A DNA stretch of 64,000 nt from Vibrio tubiashii (GTDB lineage: Bacteria > Pseudomonadota > Gammaproteobacteria > Enterobacterales > Vibrionaceae): contig JRWQ01000012.1 in assembly GCA_000775715.1 (NCBI GenBank), forward strand, positions 62,001 to 126,000, given 5' to 3'. Below the pieces are notes generated by a model. It had not been told where the DNA came from. It worked only from the letters and a program-made list of their open reading frames with translations, and made no database searches. This document shows, piece by piece, positions 1 through 9,500 of the stretch. Both the position numbers and the translations under genes were made by a program. How positions within the stretch are numbered: the stretch's first letter is position 1; each line of letters begins with the position of its first letter.

Positions 1-1041
<1,041 letters not shown>

Positions 1042-1316
1042 TTACTCCGCCCTTGTGCTACTTAGCGTAGCTGCGTTGCAAATATCATCTCACCATCCCC
1101 TATCTGATAGAGAAAAATGAATGATATAAATTCTAGCAGATTCCATTTCAGATCGATCTCCTTGATCTTCGACCGTTCTGCCACTGTTACTAACCAAAAT
1201 AAACATCTAAAGACTTACTTACATGGTTAGCATTGGAATACATATTGAGGGACTTTTTTCAAAGTGCCTTAGTATAGATTCCGGCATTCGAAGCTATCTA
1301 TTCAGCTACCATAAAT

Positions 1317-1346
1317 AAAAAACCCCGCCGAATTGGCAGGGCTTTT
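1317..1346 (-). terminator. Terminator after rpmA
   Basis: Read on the minus strand, a GC-rich imperfect hairpin (GCCCTGCC / GGCGGGG) is followed by a run of six T. It lies about 45 nt after the rpmA stop and would end the rplU-rpmA transcript before obgE. The rest of the rpmA-obgE gap (1039-1316) holds nothing else I can identify. Confidence 0.8.
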
Positions 1347-1390
1347 GAATTCAGCTTGAAAGCTAAGAAGTGATTTAAACTAGGTTTAAA

Positions 1391-1648
1391 TTACTCAGCT
1401 TCGATGCTAACGAATTTACGGTTTTTAGGACCTTTCACTTCGAACTTCACTTTACCTTCAGTAAGAGCGAATAGAGTGTGGTCTTTACCGATACCTACGT
1501 TAGTACCAGCGTGGAACTTAGTACCACGTTGACGAACAATGATGTTACCTGCAAGAACAGACTCACCACCGAAACGCTTAACACCTAGACGTTTGCTTTC
1601 TGAATCGCGGCCGTTACGAGTAGAACCACCAGCTTTTTTGTGTGCCAT
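1391..1648 (-). CDS. rpmA: 50S ribosomal protein L27
   Basis: Bacterial L27 of 85 residues, the usual length. The N-terminus [16 protein letters not shown] is the conserved tail that reaches the peptidyl-transferase centre, and [19 protein letters not shown] is the conserved core. The start follows a clear AGGAGAGTTT-type ribosome binding site. It lies 20 bp after rplU on the same strand, forming the usual L21-L27 operon. Confidence 0.98.
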   Translation of the reverse strand: MAHKKAGGSTRNGRDSESKRLGVKRFGGESVLAGNIIVRQRGTKFHAGTNVGIGKDHTLFALTEGKVKFEVKGPKNRKFVSIEAE

Positions 1649-1668
1649 TGTTAAACTCTCCTAATCGA

Positions 1669-1980
1669 TTAAGCGTTGATACCAGTGATTTTCACTTCTG
1701 TGAACCACTGACGGTGACCAGCTTGTTTGCGAGAGTGCTTACGACGACGGAATTTAACGATTTTTACTTTATCGCCACGACCGTGTTGTACCACTTCTGC
1801 AACTACTTTGCCGCCCTCTACTAGAGGAGCACCAACTTTAATGTCTTCACCGTTAGCAACAAGAAGAACTTTATCAAATTCAACAGTTGCACCAGTTTCA
1901 ACGTCTAATTTCTCTAAACGAAGAGTTTGACCTTCGCTTACACGGTGTTGTTTACCACCAGATTGGAAAACAGCGTACAT
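1669..1980 (-). CDS. rplU: 50S ribosomal protein L21
   Basis: Bacterial L21 of 103 residues, full length. The opening [14 protein letters not shown] and the [16 protein letters not shown] rRNA-binding stretch near residues 76-92 are diagnostic. It is the first gene of rplU-rpmA(-obgE), transcribed away from ispB. The shared 268-bp upstream gap (1981-2248) should hold divergent promoters, but no clear operator was seen there. Confidence 0.98.
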   Translation of the reverse strand: MYAVFQSGGKQHRVSEGQTLRLEKLDVETGATVEFDKVLLVANGEDIKVGAPLVEGGKVVAEVVQHGRGDKVKIVKFRRRKHSRKQAGHRQWFTEVKITGINA

Positions 1981-2248
1981 ATCTTACTCCGCTTTTTCCG
2001 CACAGCCGTATGCTATTTGAGCATCAAGGGTGTGCGCTAAACTAATCATCAATAGGGCGCAGATTCTACAGAAAGGTCGCACCTATGACAAGCCATATTT
2101 TGAAAAAATTGGCGAAAAGCTAATCGCCAATGAAAAGTGCCCAGATGATGCCCTTTAACCATGTATTAATCAACGTTTTTTAGTGTATTATTCAGCAATT
2201 AAAACAGATAAGAATACCTTACACGTTCTAACTTCAGCCGGAATTACA

Positions 2249-3220
2249 ATGGATTTTAAAGCTATCCAAGCACTCACCGCCGATGACATGGCAAAAGTGA
2301 ACGAAACAATTCACGCCCAACTTACCTCTGACGTCTCTTTAATCAACCAACTCGGTTTCTATATCGTCAGTGGTGGCGGCAAGCGTATACGCCCTCTTTT
2401 AGCTGTTTTAACAGCGAAAGCGCTTGGTTATAAAGGAGAGGCTCATACCACAGCGGCAGCCTTTATCGAATTTATCCACACCGCGACCCTGTTGCACGAC
2501 GATGTTGTCGATGAATCAGACATGCGTCGTGGCAAAGCGACAGCTAATGCCGCGTTTGGTAATGCGGCAAGCGTTTTGGTTGGTGATTTCATTTATACCC
2601 GCTCTTTCCAAATGATGACTGAGCTAGGATCATTAAAGATCCTCAAGCTAATGAGCGACGCCGTAAATGTGATTGCAGAGGGTGAAGTTCAGCAATTGAT
2701 GAATTGTAATGATCCAGATACCACTGAAGAGAGTTACATGCAGGTCATTTACTCTAAAACCGCTCGCTTATTTGAAGTTGCTTGCCAAATAGGTGCAGTT
2801 CTAAATGAAACACCTGAAGAGGTAGAAGTTGCTCTGCAGAACTATGGCAAATACTTAGGCACGGCTTTCCAACTGATTGATGATGTGATGGATTACACTT
2901 CAGATGGCGAGGAGATGGGTAAAAACGTCGGTGACGATCTCGCTGAAGGTAAACCTACTCTACCGCTGCTATATGCGATGAAGCATGGCACCCCTGAACA
3001 AGCACAAATGATTCGTGAAGCCATTGAGAAAGCCAATGGAATGGAGCGCTTGAGCGATATTCTTGCGACTATGGCTCAAACTGGCTCATTAGAGTACACA
3101 CGCCAAAAAGCCTACCAAGAAGCAGACAAAGCGATTGCCGAACTCGATGTTTTAGAAGAATCTGAGTACAAGCAAGCGCTAATCACACTCGCCCATATGG
3201 CAGTTCATCGTACCAGTTAA
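2249..3220 (+). CDS. ispB: Octaprenyl diphosphate synthase IspB
   Basis: Long-chain trans-prenyltransferase that extends farnesyl diphosphate with isopentenyl diphosphate to make the C40 side chain of ubiquinone and menaquinone. Both aspartate-rich metal-binding motifs are visible: DDVVDESD (first, around residue 84) and DDVMDYTSD (second, around residue 210), plus GGGKRIRP near residue 43. The ATG at 2249 gives 323 residues, the E. coli-like length. An upstream in-frame GTG at 2183 would add 22 residues with no family similarity, so I reject it. It is divergent from rplU and ends before a strong terminator. Confidence 0.95.
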   Translation: MDFKAIQALTADDMAKVNETIHAQLTSDVSLINQLGFYIVSGGGKRIRPLLAVLTAKALGYKGEAHTTAAAFIEFIHTATLLHDDVVDESDMRRGKATANAAFGNAASVLVGDFIYTRSFQMMTELGSLKILKLMSDAVNVIAEGEVQQLMNCNDPDTTEESYMQVIYSKTARLFEVACQIGAVLNETPEEVEVALQNYGKYLGTAFQLIDDVMDYTSDGEEMGKNVGDDLAEGKPTLPLLYAMKHGTPEQAQMIREAIEKANGMERLSDILATMAQTGSLEYTRQKAYQEADKAIAELDVLEESEYKQALITLAHMAVHRTS

Positions 3221-3248
3221 ACACTAGCGGTTAGATACTAGATACAAC

Positions 3249-3282
3249 AACGGGAACCAAACGGTTCCCGTTTCTCTTTTTT
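3249..3282 (+). terminator. Rho-independent terminator after ispB
   Basis: Perfect hairpin CGGGAACC / GGTTCCCG with a short loop, followed by TTTCTCTTTTTT about 30 nt after the ispB stop. The stretch from here to about 3520 holds no gene or site that I recognise. Confidence 0.9.
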
Positions 3283-3521
3283 ATCTATAAGAAAGAGAAG
3301 TATTCCAGACCAGCATAAGCAAAGGCAATCCAACTCGTTACCAACCTCTAAGTCTTAAGCTTGGAGTATCAATAACCCACCCGTTAATAAAATCTAGCAT
3401 TAATACCTAAACTTCGATATCAAGTTAGTATGTTTTGTGAGGCAGATATTTTTTAGTAAAGCTAAATAATTCATTGTTACACGCGCCAATATGTCGATTG
3501 GTAGTACTCGATACGATCCTT

Positions 3522-3571
3522 TGGTCATTGCCTGTAATACTAGCGTCATCACATGGTCACGAATATCTCAT
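3522..3571 (+). promoter_or_regulatory. Candidate tandem PhoB-binding boxes upstream of olsF
   Basis: Four 7-mers resembling the Pho-box half-site CTGTCAT occur at exact 11-bp spacing: CTGTAAT (3532), GCGTCAT (3543), TGGTCAC (3554) and ATCTCAT (3565). A further TGGTCAT lies at 3522. The 4-bp spacers are ACTA, CACA and GAAT. A 7+4-bp direct-repeat period is the hallmark of PhoB binding. A weak -10-like CATTTT lies at 3583, about 11 bp after the last repeat. The array ends 70 bp before the chosen olsF start. Phosphate-starvation control of ornithine-lipid synthesis is known in V. cholerae. The site itself is my reading of the sequence. Confidence 0.6.
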
Positions 3572-3640
3572 CGCACTGAAGCCATTTTGCAACACCCTCT
3601 GCCTATTCTCACATCGACCCAATACGATTTTGAGGATGCT

Positions 3641-5401
3641 ATGGAAGGTTCAAGTCCGTTTCGTTTGCCAAAGAAGACCCCATTTCGCTTAGGAGAGAGC
3701 TTAACTGAGTGGGCAACAGGTCTGAGTAAACTCGATAAATTTTATGCCCAACGCCCAGCCGGATGCGATACACAAGCCTTTCTTCGCTTTACTCTTGAAG
3801 TTCTCGGTATCGACTACCAAGTTTGCAAAGGGTCACTCACGCACATCCCACAATCAGGTGCGACCGTCATTGTTGCCAATCATCCACTAGGGTGTGTCGA
3901 GGGAGTCATCCTCGCAGAGCTTCTGCTACAGATCAGAAGTGACGTCCAGATTCTCGCTAATCAGTACCTAAAAACAGTCCCTGAACTCGATGAGCTCTTC
4001 ATTGGTGTTGATGTGTTCGAAGGACAGAATGCCCATAAAGCCAATCTAAAAGCCTTGAGACAAGCACATCAGCACCTAAGCGCAGGTGGACTACTACTTC
4101 TCTTTCCAGCGGGAGAAGTCTCTCAGTTAGTCGATAGAAAAGCGCAGCGACTCGAAGATAAAGAGTGGAGTCGTTCTGTCAGTAGTCTGATTCGAAAATC
4201 CCGAGCCATGACTATCCCTGTCTTTATTGATGGTCAAAACTCGCAAAGATTCTATCTCGCAGGAAAGGTGCACCCTCTACTACGTACTTTGATGCTTGGC
4301 CGCGAACTGCTCAATAAATCAAACCAAAAAATTCACATCTCTATCGGATCGGCAATCAGATATAAAGAGGTGAATGGACTGACGGACACGCAAATCGTCA
4401 ACTACCTAAGACTGAACACCTATCTGCTGCAAAACAGTAGCCTCACAGATCCGCAACAGCCATCGCTTATCTCCCCTGCATTACCGATCGCGGATCCACT
4501 ACCAATTCATGATCTAGAAGCGGATCTCCATGCCCTGCCCGACGATCACCTGATGCTTTCTAGTGCGGAATTTGATGTTTACTGCACGACGGCGGAACAT
4601 ATTCCATCACTTATGCACGAAATTGGCAGACTAAGAGAACACAATTTCCGCCAAGTTGGCGAAGGCACTGGGCTCGCTATCGATTTGGATGAATTCGACC
4701 GTGATTATCTCCACCTATTTATATGGGACAAGGACAATCGTTGCTTAGTGGGCGCCTACCGCCTTGGGTTGGTAGATCAGCTCATCGCTCAGCACGGTAT
4801 CAAAGGGCTATACTCACGTACGCTGTTTAACTTTGACCAACCTTTTGTCGCCAGTATGGGTAAAGCGATAGAGATGGGACGCTCAGTGATTGATGAGAAG
4901 TATCAGAAAAGCATGGCGCCTTTATTACTGCTTTGGAAAGGTATTGCCGCCTATGTTGATAAAAACCCACAATACACACACTTGTTTGGACCAGTTAGCA
5001 TTAGTAATGACTACAGCGATCAAACTAGACAGCTATTAGCCCAAACCATGACGCTCCATCACTATGACGCCGAGAAAGCAGGATTTGTCACGCCTTCCAA
5101 TCCTCTCCCAAGCCCTCCACAGATTTGGAATGCAAGCATGTTAACCGCCCTTGCCGATCTTCAATTACTCTCACGAGTCATCGCCAGAATCGATGAAGGT
5201 AAAGGCGTTCCTGTGTTACTAAGACAGTACCTTGGACTGAATGGAAAACTGGTCTCCTTTAACGTCGATCCCGCATTTAACAATGCACTCGATGGATTGA
5301 TCATGGTTGCTCTCAGAGATGTGCCGCTCAAAACCTTAGCGAGATATATGGGACCTACTCAAGCGGAAGGTTACCTCAAGGCTCATGGCATCAATCTCTA
5401 A
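3641..5401 (+). CDS. olsF: Bifunctional ornithine lipid synthase OlsF-like (acyltransferase + GNAT)
   Basis: Two acyltransferase domains in one chain, the OlsF arrangement. N-terminal PlsC/OlsA-like domain: NHPLGCVEG with His81, and FPAGEVS at about 155-161. C-terminal OlsB-like GNAT domain at about 320-530, with a cACYL-CoA-binding-type core around IEMGRSVID. In characterised OlsF the GNAT half acylates ornithine to lyso-ornithine lipid and the PlsC half adds the second acyl chain, giving a phosphorus-free membrane lipid. The start at ATG 3641 (586 aa) has GAGG five bases upstream. The open frame runs back to 3491, but that extension is not protein-like and contains the PhoB-box array. Monocistronic, with a terminator at 5431. 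An uncharacterised hemolysin-type acyltransferase is the alternative label. Confidence 0.8.
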   Translation: MEGSSPFRLPKKTPFRLGESLTEWATGLSKLDKFYAQRPAGCDTQAFLRFTLEVLGIDYQVCKGSLTHIPQSGATVIVANHPLGCVEGVILAELLLQIRSDVQILANQYLKTVPELDELFIGVDVFEGQNAHKANLKALRQAHQHLSAGGLLLLFPAGEVSQLVDRKAQRLEDKEWSRSVSSLIRKSRAMTIPVFIDGQNSQRFYLAGKVHPLLRTLMLGRELLNKSNQKIHISIGSAIRYKEVNGLTDTQIVNYLRLNTYLLQNSSLTDPQQPSLISPALPIADPLPIHDLEADLHALPDDHLMLSSAEFDVYCTTAEHIPSLMHEIGRLREHNFRQVGEGTGLAIDLDEFDRDYLHLFIWDKDNRCLVGAYRLGLVDQLIAQHGIKGLYSRTLFNFDQPFVASMGKAIEMGRSVIDEKYQKSMAPLLLLWKGIAAYVDKNPQYTHLFGPVSISNDYSDQTRQLLAQTMTLHHYDAEKAGFVTPSNPLPSPPQIWNASMLTALADLQLLSRVIARIDEGKGVPVLLRQYLGLNGKLVSFNVDPAFNNALDGLIMVALRDVPLKTLARYMGPTQAEGYLKAHGINL

Positions 5402-5430
5402 AAGATCGATAGGTTGTACCACTACTCTCT

Positions 5431-5457
5431 GTGCTGCGTGACCCACGCAGCACTTTT
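5431..5457 (+). terminator. Terminator after olsF
   Basis: Perfect 10-bp stem GTGCTGCGTG / CACGCAGCAC with an ACC loop, followed by TTTTA, 30 nt after the olsF stop. Confidence 0.9.
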
Positions 5458-5672
5458 ACCTTCCAGACTATCTTCTGTTAATTAAAAACGCATAACTAGA
5501 ACAATACAACTTTCTATTATTAACTGGCATTTACATCTAGCAATATTTCTTTGTTTAGACATAAAACCTGCAATACGTATATTTGCGCACGACAAAGAAG
5601 ATTGACGAAAAAATCAACAAGAGAAAAGCTAGGGGAAAAATATAAACACAACAACAAGGAAGTATCATCACT

Positions 5673-6752
5673 ATGTTGCCATCAAAACAAAAACTGCGCT
5701 CGATACTCGCAGCAGCGCTTACACTCTCCTTCGCTCTTGGCTCTTTCTCTGCTCAATCTGCGGATAAAGTCTATCGTTTAAAGCTTGCCGAAACCTGGGG
5801 GCCAAACACGCCCATCCTAGGCGATGCCACCAAAAACATGGCCAAGCTAGCCGAAGAGATGTCCAACGGCCGCCTCCAAATCCGTATCGACTCAGCCAAC
5901 AAACACAAAGCGCCCTTAGGCATCTTTGATATGGTCAAGTCTGGTCAGTATGATCTCGGCCACTCAAGCTCTTATTATTGGAAAGGCAAAGTGCCTAACA
6001 CTTTATACTTCTCTTCTATGCCATTTGGCATGATCTCTACAGAGCAGTATGCCTGGTTCTATCGCGGCGGCGGTATGGAGTTAATGGAAAAAGTCTATGC
6101 TCCGCATAACCTCCTCTCCTTCCCGGGCGGCAACTCAGATATCCAAATGGGTGGCTGGTTTAAGAAAGAGATCAATTCCGTCGACGATCTAAAAGGACTT
6201 AAGATTCGCATCCCTGGATTTGCAGGCGAAGTCATGGCAAAAGTAGGCGCTGCGCCAACGAATATCGCCCCTGGTGAGTTATATACCTCATTAGAACGCG
6301 GCACCATTGACGCTCTAGAATGGGTGGGGCCAGCGTTTGACCTGCGGATGGGCTTTCAAAAAATCGCCCCGTACTACTACACTGCTTGGCATGAACCAGG
6401 TTCAGAGACTCAGTTCCTAGTTAATAAGAAGAAGTGGGACTCTTTACCAAAAGATCTGCAAACAATTTTAGAGACCGCATTCCGAGTATCTGCATTTGAT
6501 ATGTACACTCAAGCGGTTGATGCTAACGCCAACAGCTGGGCAACCATGAGCGCCGAGTATCCAGATATCAAAGTGAGAGATTTTCCACCACAAGTACTCA
6601 AAGCGATGCAAAACGCTACGGCTGAACTGCTTGAACAACAAGCCAACAACGATGCGCTTGCCAAAGAGATCATTGAATCACAAAAACAGTACTTAGCAAA
6701 AGTACGAGCTTGGACGGATATTTCTTCTAAAGCGTATTTAGAGAGTCATTAA
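5673..6752 (+). CDS. TRAP transporter substrate-binding protein, DctP family (orphan)
   Basis: Periplasmic solute receptor of a TRAP transporter, 359 residues. A cleavable signal peptide is visible (charged KQKLR, hydrophobic ILAAALTLSFALGSF, cleavage near AQSA-DKVY). The mature part has DctP-family landmarks: LKGLKIRIPG near 170 and GELYTSLERGTIDALEW near 205-220, which contribute the carboxylate-binding arginine and hinge. The bound ligand cannot be read from sequence; most DctP proteins take C4-dicarboxylates, sugar acids or other organic acids. No DctQ or DctM membrane subunit lies nearby, so it either serves a transporter encoded elsewhere or acts as a sensor partner. The ribosome binding site (AAGGA) is about 12 bases from the ATG. 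Confidence 0.88.
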   Translation: MLPSKQKLRSILAAALTLSFALGSFSAQSADKVYRLKLAETWGPNTPILGDATKNMAKLAEEMSNGRLQIRIDSANKHKAPLGIFDMVKSGQYDLGHSSSYYWKGKVPNTLYFSSMPFGMISTEQYAWFYRGGGMELMEKVYAPHNLLSFPGGNSDIQMGGWFKKEINSVDDLKGLKIRIPGFAGEVMAKVGAAPTNIAPGELYTSLERGTIDALEWVGPAFDLRMGFQKIAPYYYTAWHEPGSETQFLVNKKKWDSLPKDLQTILETAFRVSAFDMYTQAVDANANSWATMSAEYPDIKVRDFPPQVLKAMQNATAELLEQQANNDALAKEIIESQKQYLAKVRAWTDISSKAYLESH

Positions 6753-6778
6753 TCGCCGACCTCTGCCAATAGACAGAA

Positions 6779-6815
6779 AAGCCAGCCTAGGGGGACCAAG
6801 CTGGCTTGTTTCTTT
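6779..6815 (+). terminator. Terminator after the TRAP receptor gene
   Basis: AAGCCAGC / GCTGGCTT stem with a 13-nt G-rich loop, followed by GTTTCTTT, about 27 nt after the stop codon. Confidence 0.75.
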
Positions 6816-6935
6816 ACATGGAGGCATAAAAACCAATCCAGTTGAACATGAGTGAACAACATATAGAATCTGTTTTTATCTTTCGACGGAGCTTAGCCCC
6901 TCCACAAAAAGAAATTTGTCATAACTAGGTAAACG

Positions 6936-7817
6936 CTAGCGCCGGTTGGCCATACGTTTATATTGATGACGTCGACCACGCAGAGTAATACCAAGCTTCA
7001 TAATATTTTCTGGTGGTGCAATCCCACTGTAGCCGCCGTCTCCAATATGCACGATATCCGCCCCCGCCCCTTTTGCCGCGATTGCAACTTGCTCAATATA
7101 GGACTCATCAGCCCCCTCTTGCGAAGTTCCTATCGCCAACATGCCTAGCATGTTGGTTTTATGAACCTCAGACATCATTTCACGAGCTAAACCAGCATCA
7201 ACACCCGGTGTTGTATAAGGCGCAGGGAACATCATAATATCCGCTCCCGCTTTGGCGAACTCAGGGATAATGGCCAAATTATAGTCATTGCCAACGCCGC
7301 CAGCGTGCATTTTGCCAGCAACGATAATCAGCTCTGAAGAAACACTTCGTACTAGAGAAATCGCTTCAAGAATCGTCTCTTGAGTCACACGGTTACCCGG
7401 ATTTCCGGTTAACATGACGTAATCTAAACCCAACTCCACTGCTTTTTGTACTGTCTCTTTCGTGACGGTACGGCCAATATCAACATGCTTAACGTCTGCC
7501 GGAATAGGTTCAAGATTACAACCGATTAAACGCCCCGTTGCTGCTTTAATATCAGCAACCGTCATTGATTCATCAGGGTCTTCCGTCAGAAGCTTAATCA
7601 CTGGATTCATCACATCGAGGCAGTTTAGCGTGATCATATCCGCACCGAATGCAGCGGCTATTTCCGCACCAGAGACCACATCTAGCGGTGGAGCTATAGC
7701 AACGACATTCTCCACCATTAACGTTCTACCCTCAGAGTTTCGAATACTCTCAACGATTTGTTGACGCGACGCCTCACGAAAGTCGGCCAAGGTATAATCA
7801 AATATACGCTTTTTCAT
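6936..7817 (-). CDS. TIM-barrel-like protein of unknown function (DUF7916-like), last gene of PTS operon
   Basis: 293 residues. I do not recognise an assigned enzyme; it resembles the family found beside lactose/cellobiose PTS genes and often labelled haloacid-dehalogenase-like or DUF7916. There is no HAD DxDxT motif, so that label looks wrong. Alternating beta/alpha pattern, a GCNLEP strand near 103, YVMLTGNPGNRV near 138, AGKMHAGG near 170, and a C-terminal IVHIGDGGYSGIAPPENI (about 257-275) of the phosphate-gripping type seen in TIM barrels. It overlaps the IIA gene by 20 nt, implying translational coupling and a role on the sugar phosphate delivered by this PTS. That role is inference. 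Confidence 0.6.
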   Translation of the reverse strand: MKKRIFDYTLADFREASRQQIVESIRNSEGRTLMVENVVAIAPPLDVVSGAEIAAAFGADMITLNCLDVMNPVIKLLTEDPDESMTVADIKAATGRLIGCNLEPIPADVKHVDIGRTVTKETVQKAVELGLDYVMLTGNPGNRVTQETILEAISLVRSVSSELIIVAGKMHAGGVGNDYNLAIIPEFAKAGADIMMFPAPYTTPGVDAGLAREMMSEVHKTNMLGMLAIGTSQEGADESYIEQVAIAAKGAGADIVHIGDGGYSGIAPPENIMKLGITLRGRRHQYKRMANRR

Positions 7818-8160
7818 TTTGCATCACCTTCTCTAGTTTCTTGTGAATAACCATGACTTCATCGGCAAGATCACGGCATAGCATAGTGGTCATAATATGA
7901 TCTTGGATGTGTGTGAGGATCAAAGTCATCGGCACTTTGCCCGCTCCTTCATCAAAACCAATCAAGGATGTTTGCGACTTATGCACATTAATCAAAGCTT
8001 CATCTGCTACAGATAAACACGCTTGTGCTTTATCAAACTGCTCTTGTCGAGCATAAGACATCGCTTGCATGCAGGCAGATCGCGCCTCTCCTACCTGACA
8101 CAGTAGTAGCATCAAAAACTCTTCGGTAATATCCTCTACAGCGTTAATTTCTGAACTCAT
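7798..8160 (-). CDS. PTS lactose/cellobiose-family IIA component
   Basis: Small helical phosphocarrier of the lactose/N,N'-diacetylchitobiose PTS family (120 residues, usual size). It takes phosphate from HPr and passes it to IIB. The family signature HIQDHIM at 84-90 contains the phosphorylatable histidine. The gene shares one base with the end of the IIC gene and overlaps the next gene by 20 nt, so the operon is tightly packed. An acidic N-terminal extension of about ten residues precedes the first helix. Confidence 0.9.
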   Translation of the reverse strand: MSSEINAVEDITEEFLMLLLCQVGEARSACMQAMSYARQEQFDKAQACLSVADEALINVHKSQTSLIGFDEGAGKVPMTLILTHIQDHIMTTMLCRDLADEVMVIHKKLEKVMQNEKAYI

Positions 8161-9497
8161 TACGCTAACTCTCCTTCAATACCTGCTGAACCTGCCGCTT
8201 TTGGTGATGTCGCATTTGCAGCTTGCTCTTCTTTTAACAACTGCCTTTCATGAATTTTCAAGAATGGATAGAACACTAGCGCACTCACAACCACACTACT
8301 TAACACGACCAAAGCTGCGGTTCCTGAATTGGTTGCGATGATTGCCCCAATCGGCGCTGGCATAGTCCAAGGTGGAATGGCGATGATCTTGGCAACAAAA
8401 CCCGTTTTAAACGCTAACCAAACAATAGAAGTATTGATCGTTGGAGCAAGCAACCAAGGAATGAAATAGATAGGGTTCATAACGATTGGTGTACCGAAAA
8501 TCACAGGTTCATTGATATTGAAGGTACCTGGAACAATGGACATCTTGCCGATGGTTTTCAACTGAGTCGCTTTAGAGCGCATCATCATTAAGACTAAGCC
8601 CCAAGTACCGCCAGCTCCTCCAACAAAAATAAAGAAGTCCATCACGGGGTTGATGAAAATAGCTGGAAGCGGTTCACCCGCAGCTAATGCATCTTGGTTG
8701 AGACCTAGGTTAATCAATAACATAGGACCGATAATGCCACCAACGACGGAACCACCATGAATACCACTGAACCACAAAACCTGTACGATAAGTACAGCAA
8801 TTAAACAGGCGATATAGCTGTCAGATGCCATAACGAGCGGTTGGAAAAGCTGCATAATTGCAGTCGGAATTTTCAGATCATGCTGACCAAGATATACATT
8901 GACCGACATGATAATCACTGAGATAAACACGATCGGAATAAGCAGATCAAATGATGCGGAGATCTTTGGTGGTACAGCATCAGGCATCTTAATTCGGATG
9001 TTATATTTGATCAGCAGTCTTTGCATCTCGGGAACTAACAATCCACATAAAATCGCAGTGAAAGCGCCTGTTCCGCCTAAGAAAGCCCCGGGCAACACAC
9101 CACCAATTTCTACATTAACCATAGGAGCAACAGCGAGCAAGAAGGCAAACATAGATAACATACCCGTGTTCATTGCACGTAGTTTATACGCTTCAGCCAA
9201 ACTGAATGCGATACCAAAAGAGGCATATAGTGCAAAAATACCCATACTCAATTGAAATGGTGCCATGATGTTGTCTTTACCGATTGCAGCAATCAATCCA
9301 TGCCAACCGTCAAAGAAAAAATTTCCTTCTGACGGGGGAAAAGCTAAAACCAATAGCAAAGAACCCACAATCAAAAATGGCATTGTTGAGACAAAACCAT
9401 CCTTAATCGCATTGACGTGTCGCTGAGCCGATATTTTTCCGGCTACCGGGGCGACCACATTTTCTACAAAACGCAATACTCTGTCGAAAAAAGCCAT
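8160..9497 (-). CDS. PTS lactose/cellobiose-family IIC permease
   Basis: Inner-membrane sugar channel of a lactose/cellobiose-type PTS, 445 residues with about ten hydrophobic segments. Typical landmarks are an N-terminal HVNAIKDGFVSTMPFLIVGS, the FNINEPVIFGTP substrate-loop motif near 330, and WFSGIHGG near 240. The substrate is probably a beta-linked disaccharide or aminodisaccharide, but no glycosidase gene accompanies it, so cellobiose, chitobiose or another sugar cannot be distinguished. The start lies 3 bp after the IIB stop. The C-terminus is a short cytoplasmic Ala-rich tail. Confidence 0.93.
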   Translation of the reverse strand: MAFFDRVLRFVENVVAPVAGKISAQRHVNAIKDGFVSTMPFLIVGSLLLVLAFPPSEGNFFFDGWHGLIAAIGKDNIMAPFQLSMGIFALYASFGIAFSLAEAYKLRAMNTGMLSMFAFLLAVAPMVNVEIGGVLPGAFLGGTGAFTAILCGLLVPEMQRLLIKYNIRIKMPDAVPPKISASFDLLIPIVFISVIIMSVNVYLGQHDLKIPTAIMQLFQPLVMASDSYIACLIAVLIVQVLWFSGIHGGSVVGGIIGPMLLINLGLNQDALAAGEPLPAIFINPVMDFFIFVGGAGGTWGLVLMMMRSKATQLKTIGKMSIVPGTFNINEPVIFGTPIVMNPIYFIPWLLAPTINTSIVWLAFKTGFVAKIIAIPPWTMPAPIGAIIATNSGTAALVVLSSVVVSALVFYPFLKIHERQLLKEEQAANATSPKAAGSAGIEGELA

Positions 9498-9500
9498 AGC

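Noticed and set aside
1642-1930. Plus-strand open frames opposite rplU and rpmA
   Set aside because: They are antisense shadows of strongly coding ribosomal protein genes, with no ribosome binding site or family similarity.
3474-3692. Small open frame (72 aa) before olsF
   Set aside because: It overlaps the PhoB-box region in another frame and shows no family similarity. The olsF frame is the real gene.
6936-7817. HAD hydrolase assignment for the last gene of the PTS operon
   Set aside because: No DxDxT motif or other HAD motifs; the pattern is TIM-barrel-like.
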